Below are positions 55,152-62,835 of a stretch of DNA of 64,000 bases, piece by piece. Positions within the stretch are counted from its first letter, which is position 1; each line of letters begins with the position of its first letter. A model generated the notes under the pieces. That model worked only from the letters and a program-made list of their open reading frames with translations, was not told the DNA's origin and ran no database searches. Source of the stretch: Polaribacter atrinae (GTDB taxonomy: Bacteria; Bacteroidota; Bacteroidia; Flavobacteriales; Flavobacteriaceae); NCBI RefSeq assembly GCF_038023995.1, contig NZ_CP150660.1:3780501-3844500 (forward strand), written 5' to 3'. Both the position numbers and the translations under genes were made by a program.

Positions 55152-55344
55152 AAAATTAGTCCCATTTTTATTAGGTAGTCCAAAGAGTCAATTTCAATGA
55201 CTTTTATTCCAGTTTCATTTTTTATATTTTTCAAATAATAAAATTCGATACTTTCTTTAGAATTCCAAATTATTAATATAACAATAAAAAGAATGTAATA
55301 TTTCGTTTTCAGCTTTCTTTTCGGCATTTTTGGTTAATGTTTTA

Positions 55345-55468
55345 CAACGTGTTTTGTGTATGGTAAGTAAGGGATAAGTATAAACTACCTTTCATTTGGC
55401 ACTTTAAAAATAAGTATTAACTAATTTAAAACAAGCAATATCGCCCTTATTTATTATACACGATGTTG
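55345..55468 (-). repeat. attC-like site 19 (divergent)
   Basis: Starts CAACGTGTTTTGTGTATGG and ends TTATTATACACGATGTTG. The centre differs: GTAAGGGATAAGTA on the left, CGCCCTTATT on the right as second stem. Confidence 0.75.
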
Positions 55469-55580
55469 TGTACAGTACTATTCAGAAGCTAAGTTATTAT
55501 TCAAGTTCTTTGTAAATATTATAAAAGTGTTAAAGATATGTTAAAGTCGGTATTTAGTCTTTTTTAAGTTAATTAAGATA

Positions 55581-55588
55581 TATTTTTG
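55581..55588 (+). promoter_or_regulatory. -7 box inside cassette 20 (TATTTTTG)
   Basis: Fits TAnnTTTG 15 nt before the start of the plus-strand gene at 55604, so this cassette gene seems to have its own promoter. Confidence 0.45.
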
Positions 55589-55603
55589 TTATAAAAAACA
55601 AGC

Positions 55604-55813
55604 ATGGAAGATTTAATTAAAACATTGTTATCTAAAATTGATTCTTTAGATAGCAAGATAACTAATTTAGAAACAAATGTTAGTTCTTTGGAAACAAAGA
55701 TGATTAATGAATTTTCAAGTGTAAACAAGAGATTAGATGGTATTGATTATGAATTAAAAAAACTCAATACTGTTACTAAATATAAAGATACTTATAGAAA
55801 CATACCTGCTTAA
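55604..55813 (+). CDS. Cassette 20a: small coiled-coil protein on the opposite strand
   Basis: 69 aa, one of the two supported plus-strand genes within the cassettes, apart from IS genes. The sequence is a heptad-repeat helix (IKTLLSKIDSLDSKITNLETNVSSLETKM, NKRLDGIDYELKKLNTV). No family recognised; such short coiled coils occur as tails or partners of membrane proteins. A TAnnTTTG box precedes it. It converges with the minus-strand gene at 56228. Confidence 0.55.
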   Translation: MEDLIKTLLSKIDSLDSKITNLETNVSSLETKMINEFSSVNKRLDGIDYELKKLNTVTKYKDTYRNIPA

Positions 55814-56157
55814 AGATTTGTTCTATAAAAACAAAGAGTGTAGTCCGCTAAAACATACACTCAATGTAATTTCAGTATTAACTTTTCAGAAATACTCGGT
55901 AAATTAGATAAGCCCAGTTCAATAGACTTCTAATTAACCTCTCGTAATTGAGCCACTTCTCCCTTGGAGATAAAGGCTCTTTTCTATGATTACTCATACT
56001 CTTAAATATCTTTGTGTTTTTAATTGGAAAGACTTCGGGTTTGAGTAATCAATACGATTCTTACAAAGTTACAGTAAAATTCAGCTTTTGATTTAGATAG
56101 TTTATTGTAAGTTATTAACAGGCTTTATATAATTATCTATACTTACTGTTTTATATT
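55814..56157. other. Non-coding interior of cassette 20
   Basis: 344 bp without a credible ORF. Short hairpins are visible, e.g. GAGTGTA..TACACTC near 55837-55862 and GAGCC..GGCTC near 55953-55980. It may hold the promoter of the small ORF at 56158. Confidence 0.35.
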
Positions 56158-56271
56158 ATGAGTTGGTTTAAAAAAATAGATTTTGAAAGTCCAAAATTCA
56201 GATTTTACACAAGTTTAGTTGCGTTAATTATTTCAATAATAGCGTTAGTATCGACACTATTAGAGCGATAA
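56158..56271 (+). CDS. Cassette 20b: 37-residue membrane microprotein
   Basis: ATG at 56158 opens MSWFKKIDFESPKFRFYTSLVALIISIIALVSTLLER and stops at 56271. It has a short amphipathic start and one transmembrane helix. Its 3' 44 nt overlap, antisense, the 3' end of the minus-strand gene at 56228, and the two proteins end in similar segments (FYTSLVALIISIIAL against FYTAIIALIVSILTL). This similarity, plus FE-x-x-K before it in both, supports translation of both. Confidence 0.45.
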   Translation: MSWFKKIDFESPKFRFYTSLVALIISIIALVSTLLER

Positions 56272-56650
56272 TAGCAGTATAAAATCCCCACTTACCATAT
56301 TCAAAACTTTCGATTGTTCCTTTTCGGATTATTTCCTCTTGGGTTTCTTTTCTGATTTCTTTATTTTTATTACTTGTTTCCTTTTCTTTTGTTTCGTTAA
56401 GATACTTTAACCAACCTTTGTTTTCGTATATTCTAATTCCATTGCTTGTTAAAGTACAAAATTCACCATAAATAGAAATTAAACCATATCTCTCCATATA
56501 ATTTGCTATAACTTTCGGTTGAATATCTACACTATCAATTCTTTCTCCTTTTATATCAATAAAATAATGATAAGACTCTCTTTTATCGTTTCGATTCCCT
56601 AAAACATTTAAGTTTATATTTATTAATTCTTTTATTTCCTTATCTGTCAT
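56228..56650 (-). CDS. Cassette 20c: tail-anchored protein
   Basis: 140 aa from the ATG at 56650 (MTDKEIKELININLNVL); upstream codons only translate the attC-like site. The cytosolic part resembles a small winged-helix-like domain (QPKVIANYMERYGLISIYGEFCTLTSNGIRIYENKGWLKYL), then a charged helix (ETKEKETSNKNKEIRKETQEEI) and a C-terminal transmembrane anchor (FYTAIIALIVSILTLLLK). No family named. Ends GTTGTGTACA/TGTACACAAC match. Confidence 0.65.
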   Translation of the reverse strand: MTDKEIKELININLNVLGNRNDKRESYHYFIDIKGERIDSVDIQPKVIANYMERYGLISIYGEFCTLTSNGIRIYENKGWLKYLNETKEKETSNKNKEIRKETQEEIIRKGTIESFEYGKWGFYTAIIALIVSILTLLLK

Positions 56651-56684
56651 TCCTTTTACATTGAGCGAGATTGGGTATTGTACA

Positions 56685-56809
56685 CAACGTTGTTGTGTAT
56701 GATTAGTGGCGTGTTTAAGCACCTAATTTAGCAAATAAAAACCGAATAGAAAATCCGCGAGGATTTTCGTAAGTAGGCGAGAACTAGCCATTAATTATAC
56801 ACGTTGTTG
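56685..56809 (-). repeat. attC-like site 20
   Basis: Starts CAACGTTGTTGTGTATGA. Apical GAAAATCC-GCGA-GGATTTTC. Ends TATACACGTTGTTG. Confidence 0.86.
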
Positions 56810-56820
56810 CCACACGTTTT

Positions 56821-57795
56821 TTATTTCCAATAACTTATTTTTCTCGTATCCACATAAATTGGAACGAATTCCTTTGAATTATTAAAATGTTCTTTCATTG
56901 ATACATTTTTCTTAATCCAATTCCCATTTTCGTCAAATTCATAGGTAAATTTCAGTTCACGATTTAATTTTGAGTTTTCATATTCTTTTGAATTAGTGGG
57001 ATTATATAAAATATCAAATTCAGTTATATTGTCTAAATGCTTTTTTAAATCCGCTGATATTGTATAAGAAGTTTGTTTAAAAATTCTTCCATCTTTCCAT
57101 TCCGTTTCGCTTATCATTTCTATCCATTCTGTTTTATATGACGATTCTATTAGATTGTTGTTATTGTCATATTTAAACAGATTAGTTGTCATTGATTTGT
57201 CATTCCCTTTTTCTTTTTGTGTAGAAGATATTATTTTATCATTATTATCAAAAGCGTATTCTAAATTAACTTCGGTCGTATCATTTCCTTTAATGGAAAT
57301 TCGTTTTATTTGATAATCATTTTTTCCATAATAAAAAGTTGTTTTATGGTCAATTGTATCATTAACGAAAACACTCAATTCACTCGTGTTTTTGATAGTA
57401 TCATATTCCGAAGTTTGAATAATATTCGATTCGTTTGATTTGTTAATTGAAACACTTTTTATGAAATCTTGGTTTTTGTTATAATCAATAACATTAGTTT
57501 GTGTAAGTTCTCCATAATTATCGAAGTATTCTACTTTTTTTAATTCCCCAAAATCAGTGTACTCTTCTATTTTGTTCAGAACAGGTTTATCTTCATTTAC
57601 TGTGTTCTGAAAAGTTGTTTTGTAATATTCAATTTTTTCAACTTTTCCATACAGATTGTTTCCTTGTAAAGCGTTTTTCGAATCTGAATAAATTGGCTGT
57701 AAATCGGTTCTCAATTCAGTTTTATTTTGGCAGTTAAATAAAATAATTGACAGTAAAGTCAGTAAGTAAATTTTTCTCAATGTTCTTATTTTCAA
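56821..57795 (-). CDS. Cassette 21: YD-repeat-like lipoprotein
   Basis: 324 aa (lipobox LLSIILFNC). The mature part is made of repeated strands (KVEKIEYYKTTFQ, LKKVEYFDNYGELTQ, NVIDYNKNQDFIKS, VNLEYAFDNNDKIIS, NLFKYDNNNNLIESS, LKFTYEFDENGNWIKK) and ends VDTRKISYWK, paralogous to cassettes 2, 18 and 26. The NGNWI-K motif before the last strand is the most conserved piece of the set. Function unknown. The stop is 11 nt from site 20; ends GTTGCCACAC/GTGTGGCAAC match. Confidence 0.73.
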   Translation of the reverse strand: MKIRTLRKIYLLTLLSIILFNCQNKTELRTDLQPIYSDSKNALQGNNLYGKVEKIEYYKTTFQNTVNEDKPVLNKIEEYTDFGELKKVEYFDNYGELTQTNVIDYNKNQDFIKSVSINKSNESNIIQTSEYDTIKNTSELSVFVNDTIDHKTTFYYGKNDYQIKRISIKGNDTTEVNLEYAFDNNDKIISSTQKEKGNDKSMTTNLFKYDNNNNLIESSYKTEWIEMISETEWKDGRIFKQTSYTISADLKKHLDNITEFDILYNPTNSKEYENSKLNRELKFTYEFDENGNWIKKNVSMKEHFNNSKEFVPIYVDTRKISYWK

Positions 57796-57803
57796 ATGTG
57801 TGG

Positions 57804-57931
57804 CAACGTTGATGTATATGGTTTGTTGCGTGTTTCAAGCAACTAATTTAGTAAATAATTACCGACCAAGAAAGTCCGCGAGGACTTTCGCAAGTAGGCA
57901 AGAAGCAAGCAATAAATTATATACGGTGTTG
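57804..57931 (-). repeat. attC-like site 21
   Basis: Common type: starts CAACGTTGATGTATATGG, apical GAAAGTCC-GCGA-GGACTTTC, ends ATACGGTGTTG. Confidence 0.88.
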
Positions 57932-57941
57932 CCAGTAGTTA

Positions 57942-58655
57942 TTATAGTTTATGTGCTGCAACTTTCAGCCAAATTTCTTTAAGTTCTTTTCTGCTAATAT
58001 TAAATTTTTTCATTATAATCGGTTCAGATTGTTCTTCTTGCATATCCCAATATTTTTCGCTCATAATTTCGTTGTAAATTTCCAATTCTCTTTTTGTCGG
58101 CAAATCAGATTTAGTTATTTTTCCAACTTTGTCTTTGATTATTATCTCAAAATTATAATTCGTTCTTATATTACTTTTTGCAATTTCAGGCGTTACATTT
58201 CCAGTTTTTGCATTAGGCGACCAAAGTAATTTTCCAAAAGTGTATCCATTTCCAATGTCATTTTTGTCATCGTAAGCAAATATTACGATTTCATCAATAT
58301 CTTTATTTTTTTCCGTTTGTTCATAAACGATAGATTTTAAAGTATTTTCAAGATTCTCTTTTGAAATGTCAAATGGAATAACAATTGACATTGTTAATCT
58401 TATAAAATTTGGTAAATCCTTAAGTTCTTGAGTTGAATAATCAGATAATTTTCGAGTTAAAGCCTTTGCGCTTGAAAATTCAGATTCCTCAATTGTAAAA
58501 CTCGAAATTTTTGTTGAGTCAAATTCTATTTTAAATTCAGGTTCAGAATTTGAAGTTTCTAATTTCAATTCAGTTTTTGATTCAGTTTTGTTCTTCTTCG
58601 TTTCATTACAACTTAATAAAATCAGAATTGGTAAAATCCATAATATTCTTTTCAT
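57942..58655 (-). CDS. Cassette 22: lipoprotein of unknown family
   Basis: 237 aa from the ATG at 58655 (MKRILWILPILILLSC, lipobox). A Lys/Glu/Ser-rich spacer precedes a globular part with DLPNFIRLTMSIVIPFDISKENLENTL and IDEIVIFAYDDKNDIGNGYTFGKLLWSP, which resembles DUF4875-type domains; that name is tentative. The C-terminus is helical (MKKFNISRKELKEIWLKVAAHKL). Ends GTTGCCAGTA/TACTGGCAAC are the same as those of cassette 13, although the genes are unrelated. Confidence 0.68.
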   Translation of the reverse strand: MKRILWILPILILLSCNETKKNKTESKTELKLETSNSEPEFKIEFDSTKISSFTIEESEFSSAKALTRKLSDYSTQELKDLPNFIRLTMSIVIPFDISKENLENTLKSIVYEQTEKNKDIDEIVIFAYDDKNDIGNGYTFGKLLWSPNAKTGNVTPEIAKSNIRTNYNFEIIIKDKVGKITKSDLPTKRELEIYNEIMSEKYWDMQEEQSEPIIMKKFNISRKELKEIWLKVAAHKL

Positions 58656-58700
58656 TTCTCGCTTTTTGTGTTGAGTTCTTCGGTTTTCGTTAATTACTGG

Positions 58701-58827
58701 CAACGGTCTCGTATAACCGTCAGTTACGGGTTAATATGCGTTAATTTTCGATTTATCACAGGCTTTAGCAATTCCGAGTGGATTCGGACGTAGTCGAATC
58801 CGCCGTAATTGCGGTTATACATTGTTG
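58701..58827 (-). repeat. attC-like site 22 (divergent)
   Basis: Starts CAACGGTCTCGTATAACCG and ends CGGTTATACATTGTTG, a strong outer stem. The centre carries ATTCCGAGTGGATTCGG hairpins. Confidence 0.78.
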
Positions 58828-59357
58828 TGCCCAGTTTTTATTTTTTCAATCAGTTTGTCAATCCGTTCATTTCTGCACCAAGCTGTTCGGTCAAAATTTA
58901 TTTCGTGAACGGTTCTGCCATAATTATTGATTTTTAAAATCCTTTGTTTTCCAAAAAGAGAATCTTCCTTATTTTGAAAATCATAGCTTAAATTTTTATA
59001 ATCGTAATGGTTGTCTTTTTCCTTATTATTAGCTAGATTAATAGTTTTAATTTCCAGTTTGCGCTCCGAGTCATTAAACTCAATTTTGTAAACTTCTCCG
59101 AATTTATATTTTTTTCTAGTCCGATAGATAAACCAAGTTATAACTCCTATCGAAATTATCAGACTCGACCACAACGGATTTTCAAATAAAAGTTCAGCAG
59201 TTGTGTTTACTCTAGTCGGTCTGCCATTAGATACAAATAATGGAATGGCAATCCAACTTGCCAAAAAGAGGACAATGAATAATACAATATATTTAATTCC
59301 GATTGTCAAAAAGTTTAAATCAGAGGCAGGTTTTTCTATTTCGTAACTGTCGTTCAT
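58815..59357 (-). CDS. Cassette 23: two-helix membrane protein
   Basis: 180 aa from the ATG at 59357 (MNDSYEIEKPASDLNF). Two transmembrane helices (YIVLFIVLFLASWIAIPLFV and SLIISIGVITWFIYRT) are followed by a beta-rich cytosolic domain (FGEVYKIEFNDSERKLEIKTI; KQRILKINNYGRTVHEINFD) with a PH-like strand pattern. It ends inside attC-like site 22, from which the last residues (TGHNNV) and the stop codon derive. No family named. Ends GTTGTGCCCA/TGGGCACAAC match. Confidence 0.66.
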   Translation of the reverse strand: MNDSYEIEKPASDLNFLTIGIKYIVLFIVLFLASWIAIPLFVSNGRPTRVNTTAELLFENPLWSSLIISIGVITWFIYRTRKKYKFGEVYKIEFNDSERKLEIKTINLANNKEKDNHYDYKNLSYDFQNKEDSLFGKQRILKINNYGRTVHEINFDRTAWCRNERIDKLIEKIKTGHNNV

Positions 59358-59367
59358 AAATTGGGCA

Positions 59368-59492
59368 CAACGTGTTTGTATATGGTTTGTTGCGTGGTTA
59401 AGCACGTAATTTAGCAAATAAAAACCGAATAGAAAATCCGCGAGGATTTTCGTAAGTAGGCTAGAACTAGCAATAAATTATATACGGTGTTA
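59368..59492 (-). repeat. attC-like site 23
   Basis: Starts CAACGTGTTTGTATATGG. Apical GAAAATCC-GCGA-GGATTTTC. Ends ATACGGTGTTA. Confidence 0.88.
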
Positions 59493-59559
59493 GCACCAGT
59501 TTTTTAATCATTTATATAATCTGTTGTTCATTTAATGAAATGTGTAGTCTTTAGTATTT

Positions 59560-60468
59560 TCAACGCCAAATACCTTCAGGAATTGGCTTTTCCTCTACTA
59601 TTTCTACTAATAGACTGTCAGGGCCTCTAACAAAAAAACTTTTCATTCCGTGAATAGAGTCAATTTTTATATTATGAACAATATCTAGTCCATCGGATTT
59701 CATTTTCTTCATTAGAAACTCAATATTTTCAGTTGAAAAACCAATATGATCGATTGAGCTACCATCTGTTGGTTTAATTTCTTCATTAGACCACCACGAT
59801 TCTTCCTCAACTGGTTTGCCAAACACAATTATATTAATATTATTGACGGTCAATAAATTCCATTTCCATCGAAGCTCGTTATTCTGCCATTGCTTCGCTT
59901 CTTTATATACTGGAAGGAATCCTAGATTGGATTCAAACCAGTTCATAGTTTTATCAACATCAGATGATAGTAAGTGGATATGTTCAAACCTATGATTTTT
60001 GTTTCCAGTATAAACTTCTATGACTTCTTTTTCTGGGCCAAGAAAGTACATCCAAAAATTATCACCAAGAGGTGTAATGTTGGTATGAACCGCTATTCCT
60101 TCATTGACTCTCCAGTCAAATTCAGATTGACCATCCACACCTGACCAACCAATATGCCATAAACTGGAACCTAAATGTGTTGGTGGTGCAATATCGACAA
60201 GGTTCATTAATAAAAACGATTTTTCCGTATAAAGAGCATCCACTCGCTCTCGATATTTTATTTGAGTCGCACCAAAGTATTTTTGATAATATGCAATAGT
60301 TGAATCTCTGTCTGTAACATTTAGATGGATATGATGAAAATTTACTTTACTTAATTTTTCAGTCTCTTCGGATTTTTCAGGTAGCTGTTTACATCCAACA
60401 AATTGAAATATTAGAGTAGCGAAGACAATTAAGGTAGTTCTATATTTTATGTCATTCAAATTATTCAT
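59560..60468 (-). CDS. Cassette 24: lipoprotein with two VOC (glyoxalase-like) domains
   Basis: 302 aa. The N-terminal hydrophobic segment ends IFQFVGC, a lipobox. Two vicinal-oxygen-chelate domains follow: the first begins FHHIHLNVTDRDSTIAYYQKYFGA and the second EHIHLLSSDVDKTMNWFESNLGF, each opening with the metal-ligand His. EVIEVYTG and LLVEIVEE carry the closing Glu of each module. Such proteins include glyoxalases, dioxygenases and drug-binding proteins; the substrate is unknown. The stop is 68 nt from site 23, further than usual. Confidence 0.8.
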   Translation of the reverse strand: MNNLNDIKYRTTLIVFATLIFQFVGCKQLPEKSEETEKLSKVNFHHIHLNVTDRDSTIAYYQKYFGATQIKYRERVDALYTEKSFLLMNLVDIAPPTHLGSSLWHIGWSGVDGQSEFDWRVNEGIAVHTNITPLGDNFWMYFLGPEKEVIEVYTGNKNHRFEHIHLLSSDVDKTMNWFESNLGFLPVYKEAKQWQNNELRWKWNLLTVNNINIIVFGKPVEEESWWSNEEIKPTDGSSIDHIGFSTENIEFLMKKMKSDGLDIVHNIKIDSIHGMKSFFVRGPDSLLVEIVEEKPIPEGIWR

Positions 60469-60484
60469 TTTTTCAAATTGGTGC

Positions 60485-60612
60485 TAACGTTTTGGTATAA
60501 AGAAAGTTGCGGTTTTGTCAACGAGGAATTTCCAGCGGAAATTCAGAAGTTGGCAAAAATGCAACTACTTTAAATTAAGCACTAATTTAGCAATTTTTTT
60601 TATACGGTGTTG
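60485..60612 (-). repeat. attC-like site 24
   Basis: Starts TAACGTTTTGGTATAAAG. Apical GGAATTTCC-AGC-GGAAATTC. Ends TATACGGTGTTG. Confidence 0.82.
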
Positions 60613-60984
60613 TAATTTCGTTGTGAAACATTTGAGTAAGCACGTTTTGATTCCATTTTCAACTTTTCAGCGTGTGAGTAAATTCCTACATTTTAACTTT
60701 AAAATACTTTTTTTAAAAATTACCGCAATAAATTCCACATTTTTGGTTTCCCGCTTGAGTTAATTCAAACGTTACGATTCCGCAAAGATTTTCAATTCCG
60801 CCTACTTAATTATTCACGAGATTTTGTCCCTCAAAATTCAGTTTCCCAATCTTGTAAAATTCCAAAGTTGAGTAAAATTTGCAAAGATTTTCAATTCAAT
60901 ATTTTGAGTGTTTTTTTACTTTAAAAACTCAAACTTCATTTTATTTTTCAACCGTTTTCGTTTTTCTGAACAATGAATTACAAC
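60609..60984. other. Cassette 25: no supported ORF
   Basis: A 376-bp cassette with ends GTTGTAATT/AATTACAAC. Shares ACATTTGAGTAAGCACGTT with cassette 9 and many AATTCCG/TTGAGT words with cassettes 4 and 6. The open frames here are short and implausible. Confidence 0.65.
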
Positions 60985-61108
60985 GTTTATGTATATGGTT
61001 TGTTGCGTGTTTTAAGCAACTAATTTAGTAAATAATTACCGACCAAGAAAGTCCGAGAGGACTTTCGCAAGTAGGCGAGAAGCCAGCAATAAATTATATA
61101 CGGTGTTA
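60981..61108 (-). repeat. attC-like site 25
   Basis: Common type with apical GAAAGTCC-GAGA-GGACTTTC. Starts CAACGTTTATGTATATGG, ends ATACGGTGTTA. Confidence 0.88.
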
Positions 61109-61115
61109 GGCAACG

Positions 61116-61970
61116 TTATTTGTAATATTCAATTTTTCTAACTATGACAAAAGTTGGTTTTAAGTTATCATAAACTACTTTTTCAATCCAATTTCCTTTT
61201 GTGTCATACTCAAATTTTTCTTTCCTTATTATTTTTTCATTTTTATCAAAATCATTTATTTCAATTAGTAAATCTTTTTCGTTATAATTTCTAACGCTTT
61301 TGAAAACTTGCTTATTAATAGAATCAAAAATTTTCACAGAAATCAATTGATTCTTATTATTGTAATTCAGAATTCTTTTGTCGTCAAATTTCCCTTTATA
61401 ATAAAACTCTTCTTTTTCTTTATTATTTTCAGAATCAAACTCGTATAATGCTTTTGAAATTAAAATATTGTCAGAGTTTAAAAAGTTTTCTTGAACTACT
61501 AAATTTTTATTATTAAATGTGTTAATCATTTTGCTTTCATACTTTCCATCACTATCATAATCTATATTTTCTATATTATTTCCTTTTTCATCATATTTCC
61601 AAATTGTTTTTCCAGATAAAGTTCCATTGGAATTATAGTGATTATTTTCTATAACATCATTATTCTTATCATATTTAACAGTTGTTTTTGAGATTAACAA
61701 ACCATTTTTGTCCATTTTATTCCGCTCAATTAAATAACCATTTTCATTATAAATATTCTCATAATTTTTTCTCCAACTATATTCTAATTTTAAATCTCCT
61801 TTTTCTGTTTTACCAAACTTTTCAACTGCCAGATAAGTTCTTTCTGTAGTTGATTTAACTTTTCTTTTTAAATCATTTAGTTCTAAAGAGTTTTGTTTTC
61901 TTTCAAATGAAGTACAGTTTGAAAAAAATAAAAGTAATAATGTGTATGAAAATATTTTATTGATATGCAT
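61116..61970 (-). CDS. Cassette 26: YD-repeat-like lipoprotein
   Basis: 284 aa (signal ending LLLLFFSNC). Repeats are especially regular: YENIYNENGYLIERN, TTVKYDKNNDVIENN, TIWKYDEKGNNIENI, ALYEFDSENNKEKEE, RILNYNNKNQLISVK, RNYNEKDLLIEIND, EKFEYDTKGNWIEKV, ending RKIEYYK. It is the clearest member of the set with cassettes 2, 18 and 21. Spacing of about 20 residues per unit matches RHS/YD repeats. Function unknown; the stop is 7 nt from site 25 and ends GTTAGGCAAC/GTTGCCTAAC match. Confidence 0.75.
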   Translation of the reverse strand: MHINKIFSYTLLLLFFSNCTSFERKQNSLELNDLKRKVKSTTERTYLAVEKFGKTEKGDLKLEYSWRKNYENIYNENGYLIERNKMDKNGLLISKTTVKYDKNNDVIENNHYNSNGTLSGKTIWKYDEKGNNIENIDYDSDGKYESKMINTFNNKNLVVQENFLNSDNILISKALYEFDSENNKEKEEFYYKGKFDDKRILNYNNKNQLISVKIFDSINKQVFKSVRNYNEKDLLIEINDFDKNEKIIRKEKFEYDTKGNWIEKVVYDNLKPTFVIVRKIEYYK

Positions 61971-61987
61971 TTTTTTTTAATGTTGCC

Positions 61988-62114
61988 TAACGGTCTTGGC
62001 TATGGTTTCGTTGCGGAATGGTTCGGCAGAACTATTCCGCCGTAAACCAAAGTTAGCAAATACGCAGGAATTTCCGAGAGGAAATTCCACCGCAATGAAC
62101 TATAGCCGTTGTTG
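61988..62114 (-). repeat. attC-like site 26
   Basis: Starts TAACGGTCTTGGCTATGG and ends ACTATAGCCGTTGTTG (outer stem GGCTATGG/CTATAGCC). Apical GGAATTTCC-GAGA-GGAAATTCC. Confidence 0.8.
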
Positions 62115-62124
62115 TACAACGTAC

Positions 62125-62820
62125 TTATTTTTCCGTGTCTATTAACCAAGCGTTTCTGTATTCCGTTATTTTACTTAATTCTTGTTTTAATTTTTGTCGG
62201 TCTAAATCCATTTCGGAATATTCTGCTCGTTCATAGAGTAGGTTATAAGCCGATTGATGAAGTCCGTATTTTTTTAAGGTGTAAAAGTCAGATTCCGCAT
62301 TTTTAGAATTCAGATTTTCGTTATCAAACTCAATTTTTAAAAGGTCAACCAATGTGTCATTTACAAACTGGTTTTCGTAATTCAGTCGTTTTTTTTCCGA
62401 TTTCATTGAGTTAAATTCTTGGATAATTTCGTAAACGATTGAGTCGTTTTTCTCCGCCTTTCTTCGGTTCCAAAATTCAGCGTAATATTTTGTCTGTATT
62501 TCAGGTTTGTTATAGGTAAGTTCCAAACTGTCCATTAAATTCTCAAAATTTTGTTTTATATAAATTCCTTGAATTAAAAATTCATTGTCACTTTTAAAAA
62601 TCAGCCTTTCGAGTTTGTCGTAACCAAACTTTTTAAATGATTCGTGAACCATTTTTAAATTCTTCGGTTTTCGAATCCACGAGTTTTTTGTCCAGTCTCC
62701 ATTTCTCAAATCGAAAAATGAAGTTTGGTTTTCTGCATAAAATTCCAATTCAGATTTCTTGTCGTTTTTACAAGACAGAAATAAGAAAATCAGAAGTAAA
62801 ATTGTCAGCAGTTTGTTCAT
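62125..62820 (-). CDS. Cassette 27: lipoprotein of unknown family
   Basis: 231 aa from the ATG at 62820 (MNKLLTILLLIFLFLSC, lipobox). The mature part is helical and charged (SFFDLRNGDWTKNSWIRKPKNLKMVHESFKKFGYDKL; EYSEMDLDRQKLKQELSKITEYRNAWLIDTEK). No family recognised. The cassette ends are the palindromic GTTGTACAAC on both sides. The stop is 10 nt from site 26. Confidence 0.68.
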   Translation of the reverse strand: MNKLLTILLLIFLFLSCKNDKKSELEFYAENQTSFFDLRNGDWTKNSWIRKPKNLKMVHESFKKFGYDKLERLIFKSDNEFLIQGIYIKQNFENLMDSLELTYNKPEIQTKYYAEFWNRRKAEKNDSIVYEIIQEFNSMKSEKKRLNYENQFVNDTLVDLLKIEFDNENLNSKNAESDFYTLKKYGLHQSAYNLLYERAEYSEMDLDRQKLKQELSKITEYRNAWLIDTEK

Positions 62821-62835
62821 TTCGGGTATGTTGTA

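Larger units (their letters stand above)
53931..55182 (+). mobile_element. IS3-family insertion sequence, right copy (intact)
   Basis: 1,252 bp, same ends as the left copy at 27681, and flanked by a 3-bp duplication AAG (53928-53930 and 55183-55185). Both ORFs are intact and an AAAAAAG slippery heptamer lies at 54231-54237. It differs from the left copy at only a handful of positions, so one is a recent derivative of the other. Inserted in the gene of cassette 19. Confidence 0.95.
53509..55327 (-). pseudogene. Cassette 19: thioredoxin-like membrane-anchored protein, disrupted by IS3
   Basis: Removing the IS3 copy (53931-55182) and one AAG duplication restores one open frame of 187 codons. 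It starts at 55327 with MPKRKLKTKYYILFIVILIIW (signal anchor) and continues through VIEIDSSKIKTYSELLKIPELINKPSFIYFNT into KNENINIIFISNGLES and TTFPHYLLANKNGKI. The layout suggests a TlpA/thioredoxin-like fold, but no CxxC is present at the usual site (FNTRLSEK). The downstream piece (53509-53847) remains an ORF of 112 codons that needs a TTG start. Confidence 0.78.
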
